Assembly (NCBI GenBank): GCA_036245805.1
Contig: BTRK01000006.1
Location: 54,491,257-54,555,256, forward strand
Source: Pristionchus mayeri
Taxonomy: Eukaryota > Nematoda > Chromadorea > Rhabditida > Neodiplogasteridae
Length of the DNA stretch: 64,000 nt
Reading direction: 5' to 3'
Part shown: in pieces, positions 24,279 through 40,100 of the stretch
How the letters are laid out: every line of letters starts with the position of its first letter
Position numbering within the stretch: the first letter of the stretch is position 1
Position numbers and translations under genes: made by a program
Notes under the pieces: generated by a model
What the model saw: the letters and a program-made list of their open reading frames with translations, nothing else
What the model was told of the DNA's origin: nothing
Databases searched by the model: none

Positions 24279-24904
24279 GGAGTTCGGATGATGATGAAGA
24301 AGATATTCATGTACTACGGAGGATCCATTTCAATCATTGGATTCCGGTCAGTGGAATAGTTGCCTTTGGAGAATATAACTTAAAAAGTAAACTGATGTAA
24401 AAATGTTCATTGCAAAAGTTTCTAACGATGAATTTGATGGAAAGCTAGGGTGGTTCAGACCACTCCCCCTCCCGTTCCACGTGCACAAGGACATAGCCCA
24501 TCCGTTTCTCCATTCCATTCACTGGGACTGCAGTGGATCCAACCGCCGGTAGGATCTACATGATAATTGTATTAAGGTGATGCATTCCCCCAATTAGAAA
24601 TGGACTCGTGAAATTTTATTTGAACGAAAAAAAATTAACATTTTAACGGTCTAAAGTGTTATGAACAATTAGAATGAAGAATCAACAAGTCTCCTCACTC
24701 CATATACCATTTCGTTGCTCACAAAGAGAAAGAAAGTGCTCTAAGTGAGAAAAGTAATCTCCAACGTCACAATATAGATAGCGATTCGAGATATATTGAA
24801 CTAACAATATATGTTTTGTTTTTTAAGGACGGAAATAACGATGAATTGGAATTATTGAAAAAGGACATTGGATGGACTAGGAAGTATGAACTCCAAAAAC
24901 AGAA
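24279..24904 (+). CDS. Two candidate exons of an unknown plus-strand gene
   Basis: Exon 24279-24346 follows an ACTGTAG acceptor, encodes an acidic stretch beginning SSDDDEEDIHVL and ends at a GTCAGT donor. Exon 24828-24904 follows TTTTTTAAG, starts DGNNDELELLKKD and ends at a GTAAGT donor. The two join in phase and give a polar, charged 48-residue segment. I recognise no domain, and neither the start nor the 3' end is visible. The last donor leads straight into the minisatellite. The next phase-compatible acidic frame is at 41056-41183, beyond the gap, so the array may lie in an intron. That is an inference. Confidence 0.3.
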
Positions 24905-25167
24905 GTAAGTCTATTCTATTTCCACTAAGAAACTATTTGAGCTTTACAAGATTTACAAGAGTATCGGACAAAACTAGTACAGTGAATATCTATGATGTGA
25001 ATGACGATAGGCATACTTCATTTACTCTCGAATAACTCAATGATATTGGACGCTTCCATGGCAAAAACACGTTTTTATTTTCTCTGTGCTCAATGAAATT
25101 CTCTGCGCTTTTCCTTCACTCTTCACTTTGACTCGAATGAGCTGCCTTCCTTCTCCCTAACTCAGAA

Positions 25168-28100
25168 TGTTTCCCACCCTATTCACCTCACTGCTCCTTT
25201 TCCATCTCTCTCTCCCCAGGTCCATAACTGTTTTGCTGAATGAGACCTCTTCCAAATCCTTCGTGCGAGTTCCTTTCTCTATTCACCCCACTCCCACTAT
25301 TCCATCTCTCTCTCATCCCAGATCATTTCATAACTGTTTTGATGAATGAGACCTCTTCCAAATCCTTCGTGCGAGTTCCTTCCTCTATTCACCCCACTCC
25401 CACTATTCCATCTCTCTCTCATCCCAGGTCATTTCATAACTGTTTTGCTGAATGAAACCTCTTCCAAATCCTTCGTGCGAGTTCCTTTCTCTATTCACCC
25501 CACTCCCACTATTCCATCTCTCTCTCATCCCAGATCATTTCATAACTGTTTTGATGAATGAGACCTCTTCCAAATCCTTCGTGCGAGTTCCTTCCTCTAT
25601 TCACCCCACTCCCACTATTCCATCTCTCTCTCATCCCAGGTCATTTCATAACTGTTTTGCTGAATGAAACCTCTTCCAAATCCTTCGTGCGAGTTCCTTC
25701 CTCTATTCACCCCACTCCCACTATTCCATCCCTCCCTCATCCCAGGTCATTTCATATCTGTTTTGCTGAATGAGACCTCTTCCAAATCCTTCGTGCGAGT
25801 TCCTTCCTCTATTCACCCCACTCCCACTATTCCATCCCTCCCTCATCCCAGGTCATTTCATAACTGTTTTGCTGAATGAGACCTCTTCCAAATCCTTCGT
25901 CCGAGTTCCTTCCTCTATTCACCCCACTCCCACCATTCCATCTCTCTCTCATCCCAGATCATTTCATAACTGTTTTGATGAATGAGACCTCTTCCAAATC
26001 CTTCGTCCGAGTTCCTTCCTCTATTCACCCCACTCCCATTATTCCATCTCTCTCTCATCCCAGATCATTTCATAACTGTTTTGATGAATGAGACCTCTTC
26101 CAAATCCTTCGTGCGAGTTCCTTCCTCTATTCACCCCACTCCCACTATTCCATCTCTCTCTCATCCCAGGTCATTTCATAACTGTTTTGCTGAATGAGAC
26201 CTCTTCCAAATCCTTCGTGCGAGTTCCTTCCTCTATTCACCCCACTCCCACTATTCCATCTCTCTCTCATCCCAGGTCATTTCATAACTGTTTTGCTGAA
26301 TGAGACCTCTTCCAAATCCTTCGTGCGAGTTCCTTTCTCTATTCACCCCAATCCCACTATTCCATCTCTCTCTCATCCCAGGTCATTTCATAACTGTTTT
26401 GCTGAATGAAACCTCTTCCAAATCCTTCGTGCGAGTTCCTTCCTCTATTCACCCCACTCCCACTATTCCATCCCTCCCTCATCCCAGGTCATTTCATAAC
26501 TGTTTTGCTGAATGAGACCTCTTCCAAATCCTTCGTCCGAGTTCCTTTCTCTATTCACCCCACTCCCACTATTCCATCTCTCTCTCATCCCAGGTCATTT
26601 CATAACTGTTTTGCTGAATGAGACCTCTTCCAAATCCTTCGTGCGAGTTCCTTCCTCTATTCACCCCACTCCCACTATTCCATCTCTCTCTCATCCCAGG
26701 TCATTTCATAACTGTTTTGCTGAATGAGACCTCTTCCAAATCCTTCGTGCGAGTTCCTTTCTCTATTCACCCCAATCCCACTATTCCATCCCTCCCTCAT
26801 CCCAGGTCATTTCATAACTGTTTTGCTGAATGAGACCTCTTCCAAATCCTTCGTGCGAGTTCCTTCCTCTATTCACCCCACTCCCACTATTCCATCCCTC
26901 CCTCATCCCAGGTCATTTCATAACTGTTTTGCTGAATGAGACCTCTTCCAAATCCTTCGTGCGAGTTCCTTCCTCTATTCACCCCACTCCCACTATTCCA
27001 TCCCTCCCTCATCCCAGGTCATTTCATAACTGCTTTGCTGAATGAGACCTCTTCCAAATCCTTCGTCCGAGTTCCTTCCTCTATTCACCCCACTCCCACT
27101 ATTCCATCTCTCTCTCATCCCAGATCATTTCATAACTGTTTTGATGAATGAGACCTCTTCCAAATCCTTCGTGCGAGTTCCTTCCTCTATTCACCCCACT
27201 CCCACTATTCCATCCCTCCCTCATCCCAGGTCATTTCATAACTGTTTTGCTGAATGAGACCTCTTCCAAATCCTTCGTCCGAGTTCCTTTCTCTATTCAC
27301 CCCACTCCCACTATTCCATCTCTCTCTCATCCCAGATCATTTCATAACTGTTTTGCTGAACGAGACCTCTTCCAAATCCTTCGTGCGAGTTCCTTCCTCT
27401 ATTCACCCCACTCCCACTATTCCATCCCTCCCTCATCCCAGGTCATTTCATAACTGTTTTGCTGAATGAGACCTCTTCCAAATCCTTCGTCCGAGTTCCT
27501 TCCTCTATTCACCCCACTCCCACTATTCCATCTCTCTCTCATCCCAGGTCATTTCATAACTGTTTTGCTGAATGAGACCTCTTCCAAATCCTTCGTGCGA
27601 GTTCCTTCCTCTATTCACCCCACTCCCACTATTCCATCCCTCCCTCATCCCAGGTCATTTCATAACTGTTTTGCTGAATGAGACCTCTTCCAAATCCTTC
27701 GTGCGAGTTCCTTCCTCTATTCACCCCACTCCCACTATTCCATCCCTCCCTCATCCCAGGTCATTTCATAACTGTTTTGCTGAATGAGACCTCTTCCAAA
27801 TCCTTCGTGCGAGTTCCTTCCTCTATTCACCCCACTCCCACTATTCCATCCCTCCCTCATCCCAGGTCATTTCATAACTGTTTTGCTGAATGAGACCTCT
27901 TCCAAATCCTTCGTCCGAGTTCCTTCCTCTATTCACCCCACTCCCACTATTCCATCTCTCTCTCATCCCAGATCATTTCATAACTGTTTTGATGAATGAG
28001 ACCTCTTCTAAATCCTTCGTGCGAGTTCCTTCCTCTATTCACCCCACTCCCACTATTCCATCCCTCCCTCATCCCAGGTCATTTCATAACTGTTTTGCTG

Positions 28101-31100
28101 AATGAGACCTCTTCCAAATCCTTCGTCCGAGTTCCTTTCTCTATTCACCCCACTCCCACTATTCCATCTCTCTCATCCCAGGTCATTTCATAACTGTTTT
28201 GCTGAATGAGACCTCTTCCAAATCCTTCGTGCGAGTTCCTTCCTCTATTCACCCCACTCCCACTATTCCATCCCTCCCTCATCCCAGGTCATTTCATAAC
28301 TGTTTTGCTGAATGAGACCTCTTCCAAATCCTTCGTCCGAGTTCCTTTCTCTATTCACCCCACTCCCACTATTCCATCTCTCTCTCATCCCAGATCATTT
28401 CATAACTGTTTTGCTGAACGAGACCTCTTCCAAATCCTTCGTGCGAGTTCCTTCCTCTATTCACCCCACTCCCACTATTCCATCCCTCCCTCATCCCAGG
28501 TCATTTCATAACTGTTTTGCTGAATGAGACCTCTTCCAAATCCTTCGTCCGAGTTCCTTTCTCTATTCACCCCACTCCCACTATTCCATCTCTCTCTCAT
28601 CCCAGATCATTTCATAACTGTTTTGCTGAATGAGACCTCTTCCAAATCCTTCGTGCGAGTTCCTTCCTCTATTCACCCCACTCCCACTATTCCATCCCTC
28701 CCTCATCCCAGGTCATTTCATAACTGTTTTGCTGAATGAGACCTCTTCCAAATCCTTCGTCCGAGTTCCTTTCTCTATTCACCCCACTCCCACTATTCCA
28801 TCTCTCTCTCATCCCAGATCATTTCATAGCTGTTTTGCTGAATGAGACCTCTTCCAAATCCTTCGTGCGAGTTCCTTCCTCTATTCACCCCACTCCCACT
28901 ATTCCATCCCTCCCTTATCCCAGGTCATTTCATAACTGTTTTGCTGAATGAGACCTCTTCCAAATCCTTCGTGCGAGTTCCTTCCTCTTTTCACCCCACT
29001 CCCACTATTCCATCCCTCCCTCATCCCAGGTCATTTCATAACTGTTTTGCTGAATGAGACCTCTTCCAAATCCTTCGTGCGAGTTCCTTCCTCTATTCAC
29101 CCCACTCCCACTATTCCATCCCTCCCTCATCCCAGGTCATTTCATAACTGTTTTGCTGAATGAGACATCTTCCAAATCCTTCGTCCGAGTTCCTTCCTCT
29201 ATTCACCCCACTCCCACTATTCCATCCCTCCCTCATCCCAGGTCATTTCATAACTGTTTTGCTGAATGAGACCTCTTCCAAATCCTTCGTGCGAGTTCCT
29301 TCCTCTATTCACCCCACTCCCACTATTCCATCCCTCCCTCATCCCAGGTCATTTCATAACTGTTTTGCTGAATGAGACCTCTTCCAAATCCTTCGTCCGA
29401 GTTCCTTCCTCTATTCACCCCACTCCCACTATTCCATCTCTCTCTCATCCCAGATCATTTCATAACTGTTTTGATGAATGAGACCTCTTCCAAATCCTTC
29501 GTGCGAGTTCCTTCCTCTATTCACCCCACTCCCACTATTCCATCCCTCCCTCATCCCAGGTCATTTCATAACTGTTTTGCTGAATGAGACCTCTTCCAAA
29601 TCCTTCGTCCGAGTTCCTTTCTCTATTCACCCCACTCCCACTATTCCATCTCTCTCTCATCCCAGGTCATTTCATAACTGTTTTGCTGAATGAGACCTCT
29701 TCCAAATCCTTCGTGCGAGTTCCTTCCTCTATTCACCCCACTCCCACTATTCCATCCCTCCCTCATCCCAGGTCATTTCATAACTGTTTTGCTGAACGAG
29801 ACCTCTTCCAAATCCTTCGTCCGAGTTCCTTTCTCTATTCACCCCACTCCCACTATTCCATCTCTCTCTCATCCCAGATCATTTCATAACTGTTTTGCTG
29901 AATGAGACCTCTTCCAAATCCTTCGTGCGAGTTCCTTCCTCTATTCACCCCACTCCCACTATTCCATCCCTCCCTCATCCCAGGTCATTTCATAACTGTT
30001 TTGCTGAATGAGACCTCTTCCAAATCCTTCGTCCGAGTTCCTTTCTCTATTCACCCCACTCCCACTATTCCATCTCTCTCTCATCCCAGATCATTTCATA
30101 ACTGTTTTGCTGAATGAGACCTCTTCCAAATCCTTCGTGCGAGTTCCTTCCTCTATTCACCCCACTCCCACTATTCCATCCCTCCCTCATCCCAGGTCAT
30201 TTCATAACTGTTTTGCTGAATGAGACCTCTTCCAAATCCTTCGTCCGAGTTCCTTTCTCTATTCACCCCACTCCCACTATTCCATCTCTCTCTCATCCCA
30301 GATCATTTCATAACTGTTTTGCTGAATGAGACCTCTTCCAAATCCTTCGTGCGAGTTCCTTCCTCTATTCACCCCACTCCCACTATTCCATCCCTCCCTC
30401 ATCCCAGGTCATTTCATAACTGTTTTGCTGAATGAGACCTCTTCCAAATCCTTCGTGCGAGTTCCTTCCTCTATTCACCCCACTCCCACTATTCCATCCC
30501 TCCCTCATCCCAGGTCATTTCATAACTGTTTTGCTGAATGAGACCTCTTCCAAATCCTTCGTGCGAGTTCCTTCCTCTATTCACCCCACTCCCACTATTC
30601 CATCCCTCCCTCATCCCAGGTCATTTCATAACTGTTTTGCTGAATGAGACCTCTTCCAAATCCTTCGTGCGAGTTCCTTCCTCTATTCACCCCACTCCCA
30701 CTATTCCATCCCTCCCTCATCCCAGGTCATTTCATAACTGTTTTGCTGAATGAGACATCTTCCAAATCCTTCGTCCGAGTTCCTTTCTCTATTCACCCCA
30801 CTCCCACTATTCCATCTCTCTCTCATCCCAGATCATTTCATAACTGTTTTGCTGAATGAGACCTCTTCCAAATCCTTCGTGCGAGTTCCTTCCTCTATTC
30901 ACCCCACTCCCACTATTCCATCCCTCCCTCATCCCAGGTCATTTCATAACTGTTTTGCTGAATGAGACCTCTTCCAAATCCTTCGTCCGAGTTCCTTTCT
31001 CTATTCATCCCACTCCCACTATTCCATCTCTCTCTCATCCCAGATCATTTCATAACTGTTTTGCTGAATGAGACCTCCTCCAAATCCTTCGTGCGAGTTC

Positions 31101-34100
31101 CTTCCTCTATTCACCCCACTCCCACTATTCCATCCCTCCCTCATCCCAGGTCATTTCATAACTGTTTTGCTGAATGAGACCTCTTCCAAATCCTTCGTGC
31201 GAGTTCCTTCCTCTATTCACCCCACTCCCACTATTCCATCCCTCCCTCATCCCAGGTCATTTCATAACTGTTTTGCTGAATGAGACCTCTTCCAAATCCT
31301 TCGTGCGAGTTCCTTTCTCTATTCACCCCACTCCCACTATTCCATCTCTCTCTCATCCCAGGTCATTTCATAACTGTTTTGCTGAATGAGACCTCTTTCA
31401 AATCCTTCGTGCGAGTTCCTTCCTCTATTCACCCCACTCCCACTATTCCATCTCTCTCTCATCCCAGGTCATTTCATAACTGTTTTGCTGAATGAGACCT
31501 CTTCCAAATCCTTCGTGCGAGTTCCTTTCTCTATTCACCCCACTCCCACTATTCCATCTCTCTCTCATCCCAGGTCATTTCATAACTGTTTTGCTGAATG
31601 AGACCTCTTCAAAATCCTTCGTCCGAGTTCCTTTCTCTATTCACCCCACTCCCACTATTCCATCTCTCTCTCATCCCAGGTCATTTCATAACTGTTTTGC
31701 TGAATGAGACCTCTTCCAAATCCTTCGTGCGAGTTCCTTCCTCTATTCACCCCACTCCCACTATTCCATCTCCCTCTCATCCCAGGTCATTTCATAACTG
31801 TTTTGCTGAATGAGACCTCTTCCAAATCCTTCGTGCGAGTTCCTTCCTCTATTCACCCCACTCCCACTATTCCATCTCTCTCTCATCCCAGGTCATTTCA
31901 TAACTGTTTTGCTGAATGAGACATCTTCCAAATCCTTCGTCCGAGTTCCTTTCTCTATTCACCCCACTCCCACTATTCCATCTCTCTCTCATCCCAGATC
32001 ATTTCATAACTGTTTTGCTGAATGAGACCTCTTCCAAATCCTTCGTGCGAGTTCCTTCCTCTATTCACCCCACTCCCACTATTCCATCCCTCCCTCATCC
32101 CAGGTCATTTCATAACTGTTTTGCTGAATGAGACCTCTTCCAAATCCTTCGTCCGAGTTCCTTTCTCTATTCACCCCACTCCCACTATTCCATCTCTCTC
32201 TCATCCCAGGTCATTTCATAACTGTTTTGCTGAATGAGACCTCTTCCAAATCCTTCGTGCGAGTTCCTTCCTCTATTCACCCCACTCCCACTATTCCATC
32301 CCTCCCTCATCCCAGGTCATTTCATAACTGTTTTGCTGAACGAGACCTCTTCCAAATCCTTCGTCCGAGTTCCTTTCTCTATTCACCCCACTCCCACTAT
32401 TCCATCTCTCTCTCATCCCAGATCATTTCATAACTGTTTTGCTGAATGAGACCTCTTCCAAATCCTTCGTGCGAGTTCCTTCCTCTATTCACCCCACTCC
32501 CACTATTCCATCCCTCCCTCATCCCAGGTCATTTCATAACTGTTTTGCTGAATGAGACCTCTTCCAAATCCTTCGTCCGAGTTCCTTTCTCTATTCACCC
32601 CACTCCCACTATTCCATCTCTCTCTCATCCCAGATCATTTCATAACTGTTTTGCTGAATGAGACCTCTTCCAAATCCTTCGTGCGAGTTCCTTCCTCTAT
32701 TCACCCCACTCCCACTATTCCATCCCTCCCTCATCCCAGGTCATTTCATAACTGTTTTGCTGAATGAGACCTCTTCCAAATCCTTCGTCCGAGTTCCTTT
32801 CTCTATTCACCCCACTCCCACTATTCCATCTCTCTCTCATCCCAGATCATTTCATAACTGTTTTGCTGAATGAGACCTCTTCCAAATCCTTCGTGCGAGT
32901 TCCTTCCTCTATTCACCCCACTCCCACTATTCCATCCCTCCCTCATCCCAGGTCATTTCATAACTGTTTTGCTGAATGAGACCTCTTCCAAATCCTTCGT
33001 GCGAGTTCCTTCCTCTATTCACCCCACTCCCACTATTCCATCCCTCCCTCATCCCAGGTCATTTCATAACTGTTTTGCTGAATGAGACCTCTTCCAAATC
33101 CTTCGTGCGAGTTCCTTCCTCTATTCACCCCACTCCCACTATTCCATCCCTCCCTCATCCCAGGTCATTTCATAACTGTTTTGCTGAATGAGACCTCTTC
33201 CAAATCCTTCGTGCGAGTTCCTTCCTCTATTCACCCCACTCCCACTATTCCATCCCTCCCTCATCCCAGGTCATTTCATAACTGTTTTGCTGAATGAGAC
33301 ATCTTCCAAATCCTTCGTCCGAGTTCCTTTCTCTATTCACCCCACTCCCACTATTCCATCTCTCTCTCATCCCAGATCATTTCATAACTGTTTTGCTGAA
33401 TGAGACCTCTTCCAAATCCTTCGTGCGAGTTCCTTCCTCTATTCACCCCACTCCCACTATTCCATCCCTCCCTCATCCCAGGTCATTTCATAACTGTTTT
33501 GCTGAATGAGACCTCTTCCAAATCCTTCGTCCGAGTTCCTTTCTCTATTCATCCCACTCCCACTATTCCATCTCTCTCTCATCCCAGATCATTTCATAAC
33601 TGTTTTGCTGAATGAGACCTCCTCCAAATCCTTCGTGCGAGTTCCTTCCTCTATTCACCCCACTCCCACTATTCCATCCCTCCCTCATCCCAGGTCATTT
33701 CATAACTGTTTTGCTGAATGAGACCTCTTCCAAATCCTTCGTGCGAGTTCCTTCCTCTATTCACCCCACTCCCACTATTCCATCCCTCCCTCATCCCAGG
33801 TCATTTCATAACTGTTTTGCTGAATGAGACCTCTTCCAAATCCTTCGTGCGAGTTCCTTTCTCTATTCACCCCACTCCCACTATTCCATCTCTCTCTCAT
33901 CCCAGGTCATTTCATAACTGTTTTGCTGAATGAGACCTCTTTCAAATCCTTCGTGCGAGTTCCTTCCTCTATTCACCCCACTCCCACTATTCCATCTCTC
34001 TCTCATCCCAGGTCATTTCATAACTGTTTTGCTGAATGAGACCTCTTCCAAATCCTTCGTGCGAGTTCCTTTCTCTATTCACCCCACTCCCACTATTCCA

Positions 34101-37100
34101 TCTCTCTCTCATCCCAGGTCATTTCATAACTGTTTTGCTGAATGAGACCTCTTCAAAATCCTTCGTCCGAGTTCCTTTCTCTATTCACCCCACTCCCACT
34201 ATTCCATCTCTCTCTCATCCCAGGTCATTTCATAACTGTTTTGCTGAATGAGACCTCTTCCAAATCCTTCGTGCGAGTTCCTTCCTCTATTCACCCCACT
34301 CCCACTATTCCATCTCCCTCTCATCCCAGGTCATTTCATAACTGTTTTGCTGAATGAGACCTCTTCCAAATCCTTCGTGCGAGTTCCTTCCTCTATTCAC
34401 CCCACTCCCACTATTCCATCTCTCTCTCATCCCAGGTCATTTCATAACTGTTTTGCTGAATGAGACATCTTCCAAATCCTTCGTCCGAGTTCCTTTCTCT
34501 ATTCACCCCACTCCCACTATTCCATCTCTCTCTCATCCCAGATCATTTCATAACTGTTTTGCTGAATGAGACCTCTTCCAAATCCTTCGTGCGAGTTCCT
34601 TCCTCTATTCACCCCACTCCCACTATTCCATCTCCCTCTCATCCCAGGTCATTTCATAACTGTTTTGCTGAATGAGACCTCTTCCAAATCCTTCGTGCGA
34701 GTTCCTTCCTCTATTCACCCCACTCCCACTATTCCATCTCTCTCTCATCCCAGGTCATTTCATAACTGTTTTGCTGAATGAGACATCTTCCAAATCCTTC
34801 GTCCGAGTTCCTTTCTCTATTCACCCCACTCCCACTATTCCATCTCTCTCTCATCCCAGGTCATTTCATAACTGTTTTGCTGAATGAGACATCTTCCAAA
34901 TCCTTCGTCCGAGTTCCTTTCTCTATTCACCCCACTCCCACTATTCCATCTCTCTCTCATCCCAGATCATTTCATAACTGTTTTGCTGAATGAGACCTCT
35001 TCCAAATCCTTCGTGCGAGTTCCTTTCTCTATTTACCCCACTCCCACTATTCCATCTCTCTCTCATCCCAGGTCATTTCATAACTGTTTTGCTGAATGAG
35101 ACATCTTCCAAATCCTTCGTCCGAGTTCCTTTCTCTATTCACCCCACTCCCACTATTCCATCTCTCTCTCATCCCAGATCATTTCATAACTGTTTTGCTG
35201 AATGAGACCTCTTCCAAATCCTTCGTGCGAGTTCCTTCCTCTATTCACCCCACTCCCACTATTCCATCCCTCCCTCATCCCAGGTCATTTCATAACTGTT
35301 TTGCTGAATGAGACCTCTTCCAAATCCTTCGTCCGAGTTCCTTTCTCTATTCATCCCACTCCCACTATTCCATCTCTCTCTCATCCCAGATCATTTCATA
35401 ACTGTTTTGCTGAATGAGACCTCCTCCAAATCCTTCGTGCGAGTTCCTTCCTCTATTCACCCCACTCCCACTATTCCATCCCTCCCTCATCCCAGGTCAT
35501 TTCATAACTGTTTTGCTGAATGAGACCTCTTCCAAATCCTTCGTGCGAGTTCCTTTCTCTATTCACCCCTCTCCCACTATTCCATCCCTCCCTCATCCCA
35601 GGTCATTTCATAACTGTTTTGCTGAATGAGACCTCTTCCAAATCCTTCGTGCGAGTTCCTTTCTCTATTCACCCCACTCCCACTATTCCATCTCTCTCTC
35701 ATCCCAGGTCATTTCATAACTGTTTTGCTGAATGAGACATCTTCCAAATCCTTCGTCCGAGTTCCTTTCTCTATTCACCCCACTCCCACTATTCCATCTC
35801 TCTCTCATCCCAGATCATTTCATAACTGTTTTGCTGAATGAGACCTCTTCCAAATCCTTCGTGCGAGTTCCTTCCTCTATTCACCCCACTCCCACTATTC
35901 CATCCCTCCCTCATCCCAGGTCATTTCATAACTGTTTTGCTGAATGAGACCTCTTCCAAATCCTTCGTCCGAGTTCCTTTCTCTATTCATCCCACTCCCA
36001 CTATTCCATCTCTCTCTCATCCCAGATCATTTCATAACTGTTTTGCTGAATGAGACCTCCTCCAAATCCTTCGTGCGAGTTCCTTCCTCTATTCACCCCA
36101 CTCCCACTATTCCATCCCTCCCTCATCCCAGGTCATTTCATAACTGTTTTGCTGAATGAGACCTCCTCCAAATCCTTCGTGCGAGTTCCTTCCTCTATTC
36201 ACCCCCACTCCCACTATTCCATCCCTCCCTCATCCCAGGTCATTTCATAACTGTTTTGCTGAATGAGACCTCTTCCAAATCCTTCGTGCGAGTTCCTTCC
36301 TCTATTCACCCCACTCCCACTATTCCATCCCTCCCTCATCCCAGGTCATTTCATAACTGTTTTGCTGAATGAGACCTCTTCCAAATCCTTCGTGCGAGTT
36401 CCTTTCTCTATTCACCCCACTCCCACTATTCCATCTCTCTCTCATCCCAGGTCATTTCATAACTGTTTTGCTGAATGAGACATCTTCCAAATCCTTCGTC
36501 CGAGTTCCTTTCTCTATTCACCCCACTCCCACTATTCCATCTCTCTCTCATCCCAGATCATTTCATAACTGTTTTGCTGAATGAGACCTCTTCCAAATCC
36601 TTCGTGCGAGTTCCTTCCTCTATTCACCCCACTCCCACTATTCCATCCCTCCCTCATCCCAGGTCATTTCATAACTGTTTTGCTGAATGAGACCTCTTCC
36701 AAATCCTTCGTGCGAGTTCCTTTCTCTATTCACCCCTCTCCCACTATTCCATCCCTCCCTCATCCCAGGTCATTTCATAACTGTTTTGCTGAATGAGACC
36801 TCTTCCAAATCCTTCGTGCGAGTTCCTTTCTCTATTCACCCCACTCCCACTATTCCATCTCTCTCTCATCCCAGGTCATTTCATAACTGTTTTGCTGAAT
36901 GAGACATCTTCCAAATCCTTCGTCCGAGTTCCTTTCTCTATTCACCCCACTCCCACTATTCCATCTCTCTCTCATCCCAGATCATTTCATAACTGTTTTG
37001 CTGAATGAGACCTCTTCCAAATCCTTCGTGCGAGTTCCTTCCTCTATTCACCCCACTCCCACTATTCCATCCCTCCCTCATCCCAGGTCATTTCATAACT

Positions 37101-40100
37101 GTTTTGCTGAATGAGACCTCTTCCAAATCCTTCGTCCGAGTTCCTTTCTCTATTCATCCCACTCCCACTATTCCATCTCTCTCTCATCCCAGATCATTTC
37201 ATAACTGTTTTGCTGAATGAGACCTCCTCCAAATCCTTCGTGCGAGTTCCTTCCTCTATTCACCCCACTCCCACTATTCCATCCCTCCCTCATCCCAGGT
37301 CATTTCATAACTGTTTTGCTGAATGAGACCTCCTCCAAATCCTTCGTGCGAGTTCTTTCCTCTATTCACCCCACTCCCACTATTCCATCCCTCCCTCATC
37401 CCAGGTCATTTCATAACTGTTTTGCTGAATGAGACCTCTTCCAAATCCTTCGTGCGAGTTCCTTCCTCTATTCACCCCACTCCCACTATTCCATCCCTCC
37501 CTCATCCCAGGTCATTTCATAACTGTTTTGCTGAATGAGACCTCTTCCAAATCCTTCGTGCGAGTTCCTTTCTCTATTCACCCCACTCCCACTATTCCAT
37601 CTCTCTCTCATCCCAGGTCATTTCATAACTGTTTTGCTGAATGAGACATCTTCCAAATCCTTCGTCCGAGTTCCTTCCTCTATTCACCCCACTCCCACTA
37701 TTCCATCTCTCTCTCATCCCAGATCATTTCATAACTGTTTTGCTGAATGAGACCTCTTCCAAATCCTTCGTGCGAGTTCCTTCCTCTATTCACCCCACTC
37801 CCACTATTCCATCCCTCCCTCATCCCAGGTCATTTCATAACTGTTTTGCTGAATGAGACCTCTTCCAAATCCTTCGTCCGAGTTCCTTTCTCTATTCATC
37901 CCACTCCCACTATTCCATCTCTCTCTCATCCCAGATCATTTCATAACTGTTTTGCTGAATGAGACCTCCTCCAAATCCTTCGTGCGAGTTCCTTCCTCTA
38001 TTCACCCCACTCCCACTATTCCATCCCTCCCTCATCTCAGGTCATTTCATAACTGTTTTGCTGAATGAGACCTCTTCCAAATCCTTCGTGCGAGTTCCTT
38101 CCTCTATTCACCCCACTCCCACTATTCCATCCCTCCCTCATCCCAGGTCATTTCATAACTGTTTTGCTGAATAAGACCTCTTCCAAATCCTTCGTGCGAG
38201 TTCCTTTCTCTATTTACCCCACTCCCACTATTCCATCTCTCTCTCATCCCAGGTCATTTCATAACTGTTTTGCTGAATGAGACCTCTTCCAAATCCTTCG
38301 TGCGAGTTCCTTCCTCTATTCACCCCACTCCCACTATTCCATCTCTCTCTCATCCCAGGTCATTTCATAACTGTTTTGCTGAATGAGACCTCTTCCAAAT
38401 CCTTCGTGCGAGTTCCTTTCTCTATTCACCCCACTCCCACTATTCCATCTCTCTCTCATCCCAGATCATTTCATAACTATTTTGCTGAATGAGACCTCTT
38501 CCAAATCCTTCGTCCGAGTTCCTTTCTCTATTCACCCCACTCCCCACTATTCCATCCCTCCCTCATCCCAGGTCATTTCATAACTGTTTTGCTGAATGAG
38601 ACCTCTTCCAAATCCTTCGTGCGAGTTCCTTCCTCTATTCACCCCACTCCCACTATTCCATCCCTCCCTCATCCCAGGTCATTTCATAACTGTTTTGCTG
38701 AATGAGACCTCTTCCAAATCCTTCGTGCGAGTTCCTTTCTCTATTCACCCCACTCCCACTATTCCATCTCTCTCTCATCCCAGGTCATTTCATAACTGTT
38801 TTGCTGAATGAGACCTCTTTCAAATCCTTCGTGCGAGTTCCTTCCTCTATTCACCCCACTCCCACTATTCCATCTCTCTCTCATCCCAGGTCATTTCATA
38901 ACTGTTTTGCTGAATGAGACCTCTTTCAAATCCTTCGTGCGAGTTCCTTCCTCTATTCACCCCACTCCCACTATTCCATCTCTCTCTCATCCCAGGTCAT
39001 TTCATAACTGTTTTGCTGAATGAGACCTCTTCCAAATCCTTCGTGCGAGTTCCTTTCTCTATTCACCCCACTCCCACTATTCCATCTCTCTCTCATCCCA
39101 GGTCATTTCATAACTGTTTTGCTGAATGAGACCTCTTCCAAATCCTTCGTGCGAGTTCCTTCCTCTATTCACCCCACTCCCACTATTCCATCTCCCTCTC
39201 ATCCCAGGTCATTTCATAACTGTTTTTGCTGAATGAGACCTCTTCCAAATCCTTCGTGCGAGTTCCTTCCTCTATTCACCCCACTCCCACTATTCCATCC
39301 CTCCCTCATCCCAGGTCATTTCATAACTGTTTTGCTGAATGAGACCTCTTCCAAATCCTTCGTGCGAGTTCCTTCCTCTATTCACCCCACTCCCACTATT
39401 CCATCCCTCCCTCATCCCAGGTCATTTCATAACTGTTTTGCTGAATGAGACCTCTTCCAAATCCTTCGTCCGAGTTCCTTTCTCTATTCACCCCACTCCC
39501 ACTATTCCATCCCTCCCTCATCCCAGGTCATTTCATAACTGTTTTGCTGAATGAGACCTCTTCCAAATCCTTCGTCCGAGTTCCTTTCTCTATTCATCCC
39601 ACTCCCACTATTCCATCTCTCTCTCATCCCAGATCATTTCATAACTGTTTTGCTGAATGAGACCTCCTCCAAATCCTTCGTGCGAGTTCCTTCCTCTATT
39701 CACCCCACTCCCACTATTCCATCCCTCCCTCATCTCAGGTCATTTCATAACTGTTTTGCTGAATGAGACCTCTTCCAAATCCTTCGTGCGAGTTCCTTCC
39801 TCTATTCACCCACACTCCCACTATTCCATCCCTCCCTCATCCCAGGTCATTTCATAACTGTTTTGCTGAATAAGACCTCTTCCAAATCCTTCGTGCGAGT
39901 TCCTTTCTCTATTTACCCCACTCCCACTATTCCATCTCTCTCTCATCCCAGGTCATTTCATAACTGTTTTGCTGAATGAGACCTCTTCCAAATCCTTCGT
40001 GCGAGTTCCTTCCTCTATTCACCCCACTCCCACTATTCCATCTCTCTCTCATCCCAGGTCATTTCATAACTGTTTTGCTGAATGAGACCTCTTCCAAATC